From NCBI GenBank assembly GCA_002197545.1, contig NFUO01000467.1:1-64000 (forward strand): DNA of 64,000 nt, read 5' to 3'. Under the pieces are notes generated by a model. That model did no database searches. It worked only from the letters and a program-made list of their open reading frames with translations, and had not been told where the DNA came from. Position 1 is the first letter of the stretch; the number at the start of each line of letters is the position of its first letter. A program made the translations under genes and the position numbers. Source of the DNA: Acidobacteria subdivision 2 bacterium RH1 MAG20. GTDB lineage: Bacteria; Acidobacteriota; Terriglobia; Terriglobales; Acidobacteriaceae. Positions 47,896-60,806 of this stretch are shown here, piece after piece.

Positions 47896-48704
47896 CGCCA
47901 CGCCCGGCCATAGAAGATTCCTGCCAACGCAGCCATCAACACATACCGCCAGTTGAAGTGCATCGCACGCTTGTTCCAGTGCGACAGACCGAACAGCACA
48001 GCAGCCACCAGCAGTGCCCAGTGCCGTCCCATGCTCCGTTCCAGTAGATTCTGCAGCCATCCGCGAAAGAAAAGCTCCTCCGGAACGGCGATAAAGAAGA
48101 ACGTAAAAATTGCCGCGCCAGCAAGCTGCAAAAGTCGTGGCCATCCAAGCCAGAACGCATGCAGATGCAGAAACCCAAGCCCCAAACCAAGCGGAATAGC
48201 GATCGGAACATAGAAAGCCCACTCACGCAAACCCACGCCAATATCGCGCAGATGCAGGCGCAGATCGAACCCAACGCCATCTAGCCGTCGCAACACCAGA
48301 AATCCATAGATACCGGCATCCAGCAACAGCATCTTGTTAAAAACAGCAAGATGCGCCGGCCACGCACCTTCAAACCAGCGCAGATCCACCGCCAGCCCCA
48401 GCACCGCCAGCACCAGAAAATCCCGCCAGTTGCTGCGCTGTCCGGGATCGACGCGCCTGGCCTGCCAAAGCAGCATCGCAACCACGATCGGCAACAGAAC
48501 ATAGAGCGCCAGCCAGTACCAGCGAAACTTCCCTGTCGAGCAGGCCACCAGCACATAGGGCAAACACAGTACCGCAGGGCCAAGCAGCCGCAAAGCTATC
48601 GGCTGCATCTCCGCCAAACCGACCAGGTCTCGCGCAAAGAATGCCGCAGCCAGAAACGGTACCAGCGTCAACAGCGCCGCAATCGCGATTACCGGACTAA
48701 TCAT
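47820..48704 (-). CDS. CPBP-family intramembrane metalloprotease
   Basis: A 294-residue polytopic membrane protein with the complete motifs: VPEELFFRGWLQNLL (glutamate pair and arginine), VLFGLSHWNK and ATTHALVDTIW. The membrane topology is like that of the other CPBP proteins in this window. Its 3' end overlaps the oppositely oriented CPBP gene by 76 bases. Substrate unknown. Confidence 0.87.
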   Translation of the reverse strand: MISPVIAIAALLTLVPFLAAAFFARDLVGLAEMQPIALRLLGPAVLCLPYVLVACSTGKFRWYWLALYVLLPIVVAMLLWQARRVDPGQRSNWRDFLVLAVLGLAVDLRWFEGAWPAHLAVFNKMLLLDAGIYGFLVLRRLDGVGFDLRLHLRDIGVGLREWAFYVPIAIPLGLGLGFLHLHAFWLGWPRLLQLAGAAIFTFFFIAVPEELFFRGWLQNLLERSMGRHWALLVAAVLFGLSHWNKRAMHFNWRYVLMAALAGIFYGRAWRQDRRVGASATTHALVDTIWSFWLR

Positions 48705-48782
48705 GTCACTTATCCACTCGCTTAGCCCTCATCTTCGGCGCACACCTTGCTCCTAAAGTAGAGCAGCCGCCCATCGCCCACC

Positions 48783-49652
48783 TCATCCCGCAGCCAGCGT
48801 CCGCAACACTCCAACATTTCTCGCCTCATCCCCGGGAGCATCTACCGGCGTCTCCGCAATAAACGCCGCATGGGCAAACCGCGCATCGTGCAGCAACCGC
48901 CGAAAAGCCTCCGCCCCAATCGTCCCTTCACCAATATGCTCATGCCGGTCCAGCTTCGAGCCCATCGCCGCCTTGGCATCATTGCAGTGCCACACCTTCA
49001 CCGCCTCGAACCCCACCGTCGACTCGACCAGCTTCATCGTCTCGATATATCCATCCGCCGAAACAATGTCATACCCCGCTACATGCACATGGCAGGTATC
49101 CAGACATACGGCCACCGGAGCGCAGGCCTTCAAACACTCCACCAGTTCCGCCACCTGCTCCAGCTTGCCACCCAGCGAAAACTCCGCGCCAGCCGTGTTC
49201 TCGATCAAAATCTTGAAGTTCTTCCCCGTGAAGTCAATCCCATCAATTGCCCGCTCAATCGACTGCGCCGCCAGCCGTAATCCTTCCTCCCGTGTCAGTC
49301 CCTTCCAGCTCCCGGGATGCAGCACCAGATACTCAGCGCCTAATGCCAGTGCCCGTTCCACCTCTCCGCGAAACGCTGCCGTCGAGTTCTCTCTTACACT
49401 CTCCGTCTGGCTGCACAGATTAATCAGATAACTCGCATGGATCGCCACCGGCCCAACGTCATGCGCCGCCCGCAGCTCCAGCATCTTCGCCGCATCCTCC
49501 GGCTTCACAGGCGCAGCTTTCCACATTCGCGGACTGGCTGAAAACATCTGGAATGTATTCGCCCCTGTCGTCGCTGCCCGCTCCACCGCCGTCCAGCATC
49601 CGCCCGACGTACCGACATGCACCCCAATCCGCTTCTTCACTGAATCTGCCAT
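48783..49652 (-). CDS. nfo: Deoxyribonuclease IV (AP endonuclease)
   Basis: A 289-residue endonuclease IV of base-excision repair that cuts at abasic sites. The trinuclear zinc ligands appear in AIHASYLINL, VLHPGSWKG, LIENTAGAEFSLG, CLDTCHVHVAGYD, VWHCNDAKAAMGSKLDRHEH and IAETPVDAPGDE. It starts MADSVKKRIGVHVG, a normal N-terminus. It lies 9 bases from the acyl-CoA ligase gene on the same strand, so the two are likely cotranscribed. Confidence 0.94.
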   Translation of the reverse strand: MADSVKKRIGVHVGTSGGCWTAVERAATTGANTFQMFSASPRMWKAAPVKPEDAAKMLELRAAHDVGPVAIHASYLINLCSQTESVRENSTAAFRGEVERALALGAEYLVLHPGSWKGLTREEGLRLAAQSIERAIDGIDFTGKNFKILIENTAGAEFSLGGKLEQVAELVECLKACAPVAVCLDTCHVHVAGYDIVSADGYIETMKLVESTVGFEAVKVWHCNDAKAAMGSKLDRHEHIGEGTIGAEAFRRLLHDARFAHAAFIAETPVDAPGDEARNVGVLRTLAAG

Positions 49653-49661
49653 TCTTCAAGC

Positions 49662-51452
49662 CTACCGCATCTTCGCGGTGGCCTCGTCAGCATAAAACTC
49701 CCCAATCTCTTTCTCATATTTCTTCTCCACCACCCGCCGCTTCAGTTTCATGCTCGGAGTCAACTCATCCCCCTCCACCGACCACTCGTCCGGCACCACG
49801 CACATCCGCTTCATGCTTTCATAGCTCGGCAGTTCGGCATTCACCTTGTCCACAATCTCCTGATATGCCTTCACCACCTTAGGGTCTTTCACCAAAGCAG
49901 CATGGTCTCCCACCGATACTCCGTGCCCCTTGGCCCATCCCTCCAACGCAGTAAAATTAGGCGATATCAGCACACAGGCAAACTTATGCTTGTCCCCCAC
50001 CATCGCCGCCTGCGCCACCAGCGTATTCGCCTTCAGCTTGTTCTCAATCGGCTGCGGAGCAATGAATTTTCCGCCACTCGTCTTCAACAGCTCCTTTTTC
50101 CTGTCCGTAATCGACAGGAACCCCTCTCCATCCAACTTCCCAATATCGCCTGTCTTAAACCATCCCTCGGCGGCAAAGGCCTCCGCCGTCTCCTTCTCTT
50201 TCTTCCAGTACCCCGCAAACACCGAAGGCCCCTTCACCTCCAGTTCGCCATCAGCAGCAAACCGGCACTGCACATTCGACAGCGCCTTCCCTACCGTTCC
50301 AATCCTGTGCGCCTTCGGATAATTCAGCGCAATCACCGGGGAAGTCTCCGTCAGCCCGTATCCCTCGAAGATGCGAATCCCCGCATCGGCAAACCACCCC
50401 GCCGTATCCATTCCCAGCGGAGCCCCACCGGAGATAAACACCTCAACGCTGCCGCCAAACGCCTCACGAATCTTCCCAAATACCAGCTTGTTCGCCAGCT
50501 TCCAACCCATACCCGACGGAGTCTTCCCCTCCAGAGTCTCCTGCCGATGCGCTTTTCCCGTCGAAAGCGCCCATCTCAAAATCTTCGACTTCACCGGCGA
50601 CGCAGCCGACTTCCCTTCCACCGCCTGCCGAATCTTCTCATACACCCGCGGCACCGCTACAAAGATCGTCGGCTTCAACATCTTCATCGCCGCCGGCAGC
50701 AAATCGAACTTCGGACAATACGCCACCCTCGCCTCATTGCACATCATTGCATAGTCCAGGTGCCGCGCCGTCACATGCGAGAGCGGTACAAACGAGATGC
50801 AACTGTCCTTTTCCGCAAACCCAAACGGATCCGTCGAAACATTCAAATTGCTCGCAAGATTTCCATGCGTCAGCATCACGCCCTTCGGCTCGCCCGTCGT
50901 CCCCGACGTATAGATGATCGTCGCCAGATCATCTGCTCGCGCCGCCTTCACCATCGCATCGAACTCCGTATCCCGCTGCTGCTTTTCCGTCGCCCCCTCC
51001 ATCAAGGCGCCAAAACTCTCCGCATTGCTGAAGTCGCCCGTGTCCATCACCACCACATGCTCCAACTCAGGCAAATCCCCCGCCGCCGTTAACTTCTCGT
51101 ACTGCTCCTTCGATGAAACCACTGCTACCTTCGCACCCGAATCCCGCAACATGTACCCAATCTGTTCAGGAGTCAGCGTCGGATAAAGCGGCACATCCAC
51201 CCCGCCAATCGCCAACGTGGCAAAGTCAGCAACCGCCCACTCCCAGCGGTTCTCCGACAGAATCACGACCCGGTCGCCCTTCCCCAAGCCCCATCCACGA
51301 AGCACATCCGCCAAGACCCGCACGCGCCCGTACAACTCGGTTGAAGAGAGCGGATTCCATTCTCCCGTCATATCCTGCCAGATCATCACCGCACGGTCGC
51401 CTCGACCCGTAACCCGTACGAAAACGTCATTCAACGTCGTCAGATCAAACAT
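49662..51452 (-). CDS. Long-chain acyl-CoA ligase (AMP-binding)
   Basis: A 596-residue adenylate-forming enzyme of the FadD15-like long-chain fatty acyl-CoA ligase group. The P-loop is IIYTSGTTGEPKGVMLTHGN, the substrate region is GYGLTETSPV, and the C-terminal lysine motif lies in DRKKELLKTSGGKFIAPQPI. It activates fatty acids with ATP and CoA for beta-oxidation or phospholipid use. A TetR regulator lies upstream on the same strand, 107 bases away, and probably controls it. Confidence 0.92.
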   Translation of the reverse strand: MFDLTTLNDVFVRVTGRGDRAVMIWQDMTGEWNPLSSTELYGRVRVLADVLRGWGLGKGDRVVILSENRWEWAVADFATLAIGGVDVPLYPTLTPEQIGYMLRDSGAKVAVVSSKEQYEKLTAAGDLPELEHVVVMDTGDFSNAESFGALMEGATEKQQRDTEFDAMVKAARADDLATIIYTSGTTGEPKGVMLTHGNLASNLNVSTDPFGFAEKDSCISFVPLSHVTARHLDYAMMCNEARVAYCPKFDLLPAAMKMLKPTIFVAVPRVYEKIRQAVEGKSAASPVKSKILRWALSTGKAHRQETLEGKTPSGMGWKLANKLVFGKIREAFGGSVEVFISGGAPLGMDTAGWFADAGIRIFEGYGLTETSPVIALNYPKAHRIGTVGKALSNVQCRFAADGELEVKGPSVFAGYWKKEKETAEAFAAEGWFKTGDIGKLDGEGFLSITDRKKELLKTSGGKFIAPQPIENKLKANTLVAQAAMVGDKHKFACVLISPNFTALEGWAKGHGVSVGDHAALVKDPKVVKAYQEIVDKVNAELPSYESMKRMCVVPDEWSVEGDELTPSMKLKRRVVEKKYEKEIGEFYADEATAKMR

Positions 51453-51559
51453 AACCGTACCCCTCGGCCGCTAAAAGTCTCCCCCCACCATAAACCAATA
51501 CTGCTAATCTCAACCGAGGCTGCTCTGCCTTGAGTAGTTTTGCTTGCTAATCCCAGGCC

Positions 51560-52174
51560 CTAATCCCTGTCCTTCCCAGCCGTCACCCCATTCAACAACA
51601 CATCCATTACCTGAAGCGCCGTTTCCTTCGCATCGTAGATCCGCCCGGTAAACACCGCTGAACTCAACAACTCATCGATCGCCCCAAACATACAGTGCGC
51701 CACCACGCCATCGGAGATGTCCCGCCGGAATATCCCCTTCTGCTGACCCCGCCGAACAACTTCACGGACCATCTGGATATATTTCACGAGATGATGATGC
51801 GAGAACTCCGCAATAAACCTGGCGCTCTGCCTCATCTCCGTCTGCATAAGCACGGCCATGCTCCGGTTCTCCTTATGGCTCTCCAGATGCAACTCCGCAA
51901 TGTATTCGAGTTGCTCTCGCGGCCCAGTGATCGTCACAAACGCCTCGGCCACCTTCGTGTAAAACTTCTCAAACGTCGCATCGATTGCCGTTCGCAGAAC
52001 ATCGTCCTTGCTTTTGAAGTAGAGATAGATCGTCCCGTCCGCTACTCCGGCACGTTTCGCAATTGCACTCACGGGCGAGTGAAAGTACCCCCGCTCAGCA
52101 ATTACCTCCACCGCCGCGTCGAGGATACGCTGGTACTTTTCACAAGCCGCCAACTCTTCTTCTGTCTTCTTCAA
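51560..52174 (-). CDS. TetR-family transcriptional regulator
   Basis: A 204-residue TetR-type repressor. The helix-turn-helix covers about residues 13-60 (KYQRILDAAVEVIAERGYFH, AIAKRAGVADGTIYLYFKSK), followed by a helical ligand-binding domain. The TTG start at 52174 is chosen because AGGAGA lies just upstream; a TTG 16 codons earlier has no ribosome site. Its position ahead of an acyl-CoA ligase suggests a FadR-like fatty-acid sensor, as inference only. Confidence 0.87.
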   Translation of the reverse strand: MKKTEEELAACEKYQRILDAAVEVIAERGYFHSPVSAIAKRAGVADGTIYLYFKSKDDVLRTAIDATFEKFYTKVAEAFVTITGPREQLEYIAELHLESHKENRSMAVLMQTEMRQSARFIAEFSHHHLVKYIQMVREVVRRGQQKGIFRRDISDGVVAHCMFGAIDELLSSAVFTGRIYDAKETALQVMDVLLNGVTAGKDRD

Positions 52175-52208
52175 GCTGTCTCCTGCCTTTATCCATGCTT
52201 CAGAAACG

Positions 52209-52218
52209 CGAATATTCG
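52209..52218. promoter_or_regulatory. Palindrome CGAATATTCG upstream of the TetR gene
   Basis: A perfect 10-bp palindrome lies 35 bases before the regulator start. It could be part of a TetR autoregulatory operator, but it is short and has no second copy in front of the ligase gene, so evidence is weak. Confidence 0.3.
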
Positions 52219-52335
52219 TCAAAAAAGTTCAGTCAAATCACTCTAATGAACCCCACCAGCGCTTGCCAACAGAGAACTTCGCCAGATCGAAATGCATCTT
52301 TATGCATTCGTCCATTTTCCACAATCTCAATTCTC

Positions 52336-52380
52336 AAAAAAAGTGAAGGGGTCAGTCTTCCTACAAGGAAGACTGACCCC
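52336..52380 (-). terminator. Rho-independent terminator of gltB
   Basis: A perfect 14-bp stem GGGGTCAGTCTTCC / GGAAGACTGACCCC around TACAA. Read on the minus strand it is followed by TTCACTTTTTTT. It lies 80 bases past the gltB stop and ahead of the TetR gene. Confidence 0.85.
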
Positions 52381-52459
52381 GAAAAGCCACCTTTTTGTTA
52401 CGCAAATTACCACGTCGAAAACACAAAACTTCACGTCCTGCCGCCTGCTTTCGAAAAAC

Positions 52460-56997
<4,538 letters not shown>

Positions 56998-57019
<22 letters not shown>

Positions 57020-57194
57020 GCTTCACTATACGTCCAGCGAAATGCAATGTCGCCAGAAGCACCTTCCTTTTTTGGGCACGCTTCATAAATCGAGATAAGC
57101 GCAATATGCATAAATATACACCATGATGTATATTTATGCATGTGAGATATATTCCCACTCTATTTTGAACCTTTTTGTAAAAACCGTTGCAATC
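56998..57194. repeat. Direct repeats bracketing the gltB-argR control region
   Basis: TTGTAAAAAACCGTTCCA at 57001-57018, covering the gltB start codon, and TTGTAAAAACCGTTGCA at 57175-57191 before argR are nearly identical and in the same orientation. The ARG boxes lie between them. A duplication of the gltB 5' end is one explanation; the function is unknown. Confidence 0.5.
57107..57140. promoter_or_regulatory. Double ARG box between gltB and argR
   Basis: Two 14-bp AT-rich half-operators, TGCATAAATATACA (57107-57120) and TGTATATTTATGCA (57127-57140), are exact reverse complements with six bases between. Each matches the ARG-box pattern TGAATAWWWATTCA at most positions and their centres are 20 bp apart, one helix-pair spacing suited to an ArgR hexamer. 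The pair lies about 80-90 bases from each start codon, so one bound ArgR could affect both directions. Confidence 0.75.
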
Positions 57195-57216
57195 TTTTAA
57201 TAGGTAAACCACCGAC

Positions 57217-57657
57217 ATGAAACAACAGCGCCATACCGTAATTCGAGAACTACTGGTAAAGACCTCTGTCGCCAGCCAGGATGAGTTGCGGAAAAAACTC
57301 GCAGGGCGGGGATTTCATGTTACCCAGGCAACTCTCTCGCGAGACATTCACGAATTGCGGCTTTCCAAGGGACCGGCTGGCTATTCCCTACCTGGTGGAG
57401 ACGATGCAAACGAAGACGCGTTGCCCGGAATCCGCGAAGTTCTTCAGAGTTTTGGACTTGAAGTACGTCCGGCAGCGAACCTTCTCGTTTTGGTTACGAC
57501 CACCGGAAGCGCACAACCGGTCGCAGCCGGAATCGATTACGAGGACTGGCCGGAAGTCGTTGGCACTATTGCGGGAGACGATACCATCCTCATCATCTGT
57601 CCCGATGAAGAACAAGCAGAATTACTAAAAGCTCGAATTGAAGGGTACATTGGCTAA
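57217..57657 (+). CDS. argR: Arginine repressor
   Basis: A 146-residue ArgR/AhrC. The winged-helix domain covers residues 1-70 (QDELRKKLAGRGFHVTQATL, then SRDIHELRL) and the C-terminal arginine-binding hexamerisation domain has IAGDDTILIICPDEEQAE, with the aspartate pair that binds arginine. It regulates arginine genes through the ARG boxes just upstream, its own operon included. AGGT precedes the ATG. The next gene starts within its end. Confidence 0.95.
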   Translation: MKQQRHTVIRELLVKTSVASQDELRKKLAGRGFHVTQATLSRDIHELRLSKGPAGYSLPGGDDANEDALPGIREVLQSFGLEVRPAANLLVLVTTTGSAQPVAAGIDYEDWPEVVGTIAGDDTILIICPDEEQAELLKARIEGYIG

Positions 57658-58777
57658 TCTGGAAGCACTGCAACCATCGACGGGAAGCGCTAACACACTG
57701 GCGAACGCGGCAGCACGCACACCGCGCATCGCCGTAGCGGGTATCAGCGGCTACGCTGGCGGTGAACTGGCACGTCTCCTCCTCCATCATCCAGTGTTGG
57801 ACGGAACAAAGCCAATTTTTCTGGGCCGCGCTGGAGAAGCCGAGATTGGGCCCTCCACCTCACTGGAAGCTCTTCACCCGTATCTGACTGCTCCGGGCCA
57901 GACCGAATCGACCCCGGTCTTCCCTTTTACCTGGGATCGGATCGTAGACGCCGGCACTGAAGTGCTGTTCCTTGCCACGCCGCACGAGCAGTCGCGGGAA
58001 TGGGTGCCCGAAGCCCTCGAGCGCGGCATAAAGGTAATTGACCTGAGCGGCGCATGGCGGCTGCAAGAGACCCGCAATCGCGACGTCTATCGCTTGAAGG
58101 ACGCAAATCCCAAACTCGCGGCAGAGCTGCAGGCAGAGGCCGTCTACGGTTGTCCAGAGTTACACCGCGATGCAATCAAAATGGCCCGGCTGGTTGCGAA
58201 TCCCGGCTGCTATTCGACGTCCATGATTCTGGCGCTTGCGCCTCTGGTTCAGGCAGGCCTTGTGGACATCGACCATGGCATCATCTGCGATGCGAAGTCC
58301 GGAGTAAGCGGAGCAGGAAAAGCGCCGACCGCGAAGACCCATTTTATGTCCGCCGCCGACAACTTTTCTGCCTATAACGTCTTCGGCCATCGTCACACGG
58401 GCGAACTGCTCGAACAGCTTCATCTGAATGCGGATCAGATTCAATTCACCCCTCATCTCCTGCCTATCCCGCGGGGGATTCTCGCCACCATTTATCTAAG
58501 GCTCAAGCAGTCGACCGCCCCTTTGGCGATTAGTGCTGTGTTCTCGGACTTCTATCGAAACAGTCCCATGGTTCGTCTCTATCCCTCACCGCAGTTGCCG
58601 CAGATTCAGCATGTGGTCCGTACCAACTTCTGCGATCTCGGCTTCGAACTCGCGAGTGACGGGAAGCGCCTGGTCATCGTCTCCTGTCTGGACAATCTTT
58701 TGAAGGGCGCATCCGGTCAGGCAGTTCAAAATCTCAACCTGATGTGCGGCTGGAAAGAGCAGGAGGGCTTGCTGTGA
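57650..58777 (+). CDS. argC: N-acetyl-gamma-glutamyl-phosphate reductase
   Basis: A 375-residue NADPH-dependent reductase of arginine synthesis. The Rossmann motif AVAGISGYAGGELARLL follows an N-terminal extension of about 28 residues. The active cysteine is in VANPGCYSTSMILALAP and a histidine in FGHRHTGEL. The TTG at 57650 is chosen because GAAGGG lies directly upstream; it overlaps the argR stop by eight bases. It ends in a GTGA overlap with argB. Confidence 0.94.
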   Translation: MANLEALQPSTGSANTLANAAARTPRIAVAGISGYAGGELARLLLHHPVLDGTKPIFLGRAGEAEIGPSTSLEALHPYLTAPGQTESTPVFPFTWDRIVDAGTEVLFLATPHEQSREWVPEALERGIKVIDLSGAWRLQETRNRDVYRLKDANPKLAAELQAEAVYGCPELHRDAIKMARLVANPGCYSTSMILALAPLVQAGLVDIDHGIICDAKSGVSGAGKAPTAKTHFMSAADNFSAYNVFGHRHTGELLEQLHLNADQIQFTPHLLPIPRGILATIYLRLKQSTAPLAISAVFSDFYRNSPMVRLYPSPQLPQIQHVVRTNFCDLGFELASDGKRLVIVSCLDNLLKGASGQAVQNLNLMCGWKEQEGLL

Positions 58778-59556
58778 GATTTGTCGTCAAATTAGGCGGT
58801 GCCGCCCTTGAAAACAAGGACATCCTTCACGGATGCGGCAAGGCGATCGCCGAACTCGTCGCCGACGGAAATCAGGTTGCAGTCGTCCACGGTGGCGGCG
58901 TCCAACTGACGCGCACCCTGGCTCTCATGGGGAAAAAGAGCGAGTTTGTCTCGGGCCTGCGCATCACTGACGCAGAGACACGGGATGCGGCGATCATGGT
59001 TCTGGCTGGCCGCGTCAACAAGGCGCTGGTCGCTGCCATTGGATCGCATGGTCAGGCCGCCGTTGGCCTCTCCGGCGGCGACGGACATGTCTTCCGTGCC
59101 CGCAAAAAGAAGACGAACCCCGACCTGGGCTTTGTCGGTGAAATCGCTGCGACCGATTCTCGCTGGCTCGAAGCCATCTGGACCATGGGAGCTGTTCCCG
59201 TCATCTCGTCGATTGCTCTGGGCTTCGACGGCGAATACTACAACATCAACGCCGACGAGATGGCCGCTGCCTGTGCCATCTGCACGCGCGCAGATACCCT
59301 TGTTTTTCTGACCGACGTTCCCGGGGTAAAGGGCGCGGACGGAAATGTAATGCGATGGCTCACCCTGTCGCAGATTCCAGCGCTGGAGAAGCAGCAAGTC
59401 GTCTCCGGCGGTATGTTGCCAAAGCTGAATGCCTGCCGTCATGCCCTGACGCACGGTGTCAAACGCGTACGTATTCTACCTGCGGAGGCTGCAGCTCTGC
59501 TGCCCGATCTCTGCTCGACCCGGGTGAACGATGGAACGGAGGTAATGGTCGCATGA
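58774..59556 (+). CDS. argB: N-acetylglutamate kinase
   Basis: A 260-residue amino-acid kinase phosphorylating N-acetylglutamate. Motifs are FVVKLGGAALENKD, VAVVHGGGVQLTRTLALMG, VGLSGGDGHVFRARKK, YYNINADEMAAACA and FLTDVPGVKGADGNVMRWL. The GTG start overlaps the argC stop (GTGA) with AGGAGG upstream. It lacks the N-terminal helix of arginine-inhibited forms and is short, so feedback inhibition by arginine is unlikely. Confidence 0.95.
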   Translation: MRFVVKLGGAALENKDILHGCGKAIAELVADGNQVAVVHGGGVQLTRTLALMGKKSEFVSGLRITDAETRDAAIMVLAGRVNKALVAAIGSHGQAAVGLSGGDGHVFRARKKKTNPDLGFVGEIAATDSRWLEAIWTMGAVPVISSIALGFDGEYYNINADEMAAACAICTRADTLVFLTDVPGVKGADGNVMRWLTLSQIPALEKQQVVSGGMLPKLNACRHALTHGVKRVRILPAEAAALLPDLCSTRVNDGTEVMVA

Positions 59557-60806
59557 AGCTGGCATCCATACAGGCCGCGGAGAGCAAACTGCTTCTCCAA
59601 ACCTATGAGCGCAATCCTTATCTCTTCGTCAGCGGACAGGGCGTCTACCTGCGCGATGACGAGGGTAACGACTTCCTCGACCTTTTGAGCGGCATTGGCG
59701 TCTCCGCGCTCGGCTACGCTCATCCCGCCGTTGAAGCGGCCATCCAAGACCAGAGCAAGCGCCTGCTGCACACCTCGAACCTCTTCTACCACGAGGGCAC
59801 CGCAAATCTCGCGCTTCGTCTCACCGAGATCAGCGGCCTCGATCGCATCTTCTTCTGCAACAGCGGCACCGAGGCATGGGAGGCCGCGCTGAAGCTCGCC
59901 CGCTCTCACGCACGTCTACTGTGCGAGAAGGGCCGCAAAATCGGCACAAAGTTCCTTGCCATGGAGCACAGCTTCCACGGACGTACCATGGGCTCGGTCT
60001 CGACCACGCACAAAGAAAAGTACCGCGAGCCATTCGGCCCGGTGATGCCCGGCGTCGAGTTCGTGCGCTTCAACGACGTCGCCGATCTCCGTGCAAAGTT
60101 CTCAAAGGACGTCTGCGGCATCTGCATCGAACCGCTTCAGGGAGAAGGCGGCATCCACCCCGTCTCGCAGGAGTTCTTCGCCGCCGCACGCGAACTCTGC
60201 GACTCCACCGGAGCCTTGCTGCTCGCCGACGAGATTCAGAGCGGCCTCGGCCGTACCGGAAGATGGTTTGCCTACCAGCACTACGGCATACTTCCCGATA
60301 TCACCACCATCGCGAAGCCGATCGCCGGCGGAATCCCCATGGGAGCTATGCTCTGCACCGACGAAGCCGCTCTCGGCTTCACCCCGGGCCAGCACGGCAC
60401 GACCTTCGGCGGCGGCCCTCTCGCCTGTGCCGTCGCCATTGCCGTTCTCGACACCATGCAACGCGAAAACATCCTGAAACACATCCAGGACACCGGAGAG
60501 TTTTTCAAATCGAAGCTTCAGGCACTCGCGACGCACCACGACTGCATCATCGACGTTCGCGGCATGGGCCTGATGCTTGGCCTTGAACTCAACTCCGAGG
60601 AGCTGGCAAAACAAGTCGCAGCCCAGATGATGGAGCGCCGCATCATCATCAACCGCACCAGCGAGACGGTGCTTCGCTTCCTGCCGCCATTCATCCTTGA
60701 ACGAAAGCATGTCGAGATTGCCGTCAATGCGCTCGACGAAATCTTAAAAGACCTCGCAGCATACGCCGGAACCGCATCGGCAGGAGAAAAAGCCCATGGG
60801 CAGTAA
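59553..60806 (+). CDS. argD: Acetylornithine aminotransferase
   Basis: A 417-residue class III PLP aminotransferase converting N-acetylglutamate semialdehyde to N-acetylornithine. Motifs are FFCNSGTEAWEAALKLAR, the FHGRTMGSVSTTHK turn, ADEIQSGLGRTGRWFAYQHY and the Schiff-base lysine in TTIAKPIAGGIPMGAM. It starts in the argB stop (ATGA). The longer open frame upstream is in argB and is not coding here. Confidence 0.95.
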   Translation: MKLASIQAAESKLLLQTYERNPYLFVSGQGVYLRDDEGNDFLDLLSGIGVSALGYAHPAVEAAIQDQSKRLLHTSNLFYHEGTANLALRLTEISGLDRIFFCNSGTEAWEAALKLARSHARLLCEKGRKIGTKFLAMEHSFHGRTMGSVSTTHKEKYREPFGPVMPGVEFVRFNDVADLRAKFSKDVCGICIEPLQGEGGIHPVSQEFFAAARELCDSTGALLLADEIQSGLGRTGRWFAYQHYGILPDITTIAKPIAGGIPMGAMLCTDEAALGFTPGQHGTTFGGGPLACAVAIAVLDTMQRENILKHIQDTGEFFKSKLQALATHHDCIIDVRGMGLMLGLELNSEELAKQVAAQMMERRIIINRTSETVLRFLPPFILERKHVEIAVNALDEILKDLAAYAGTASAGEKAHGQ

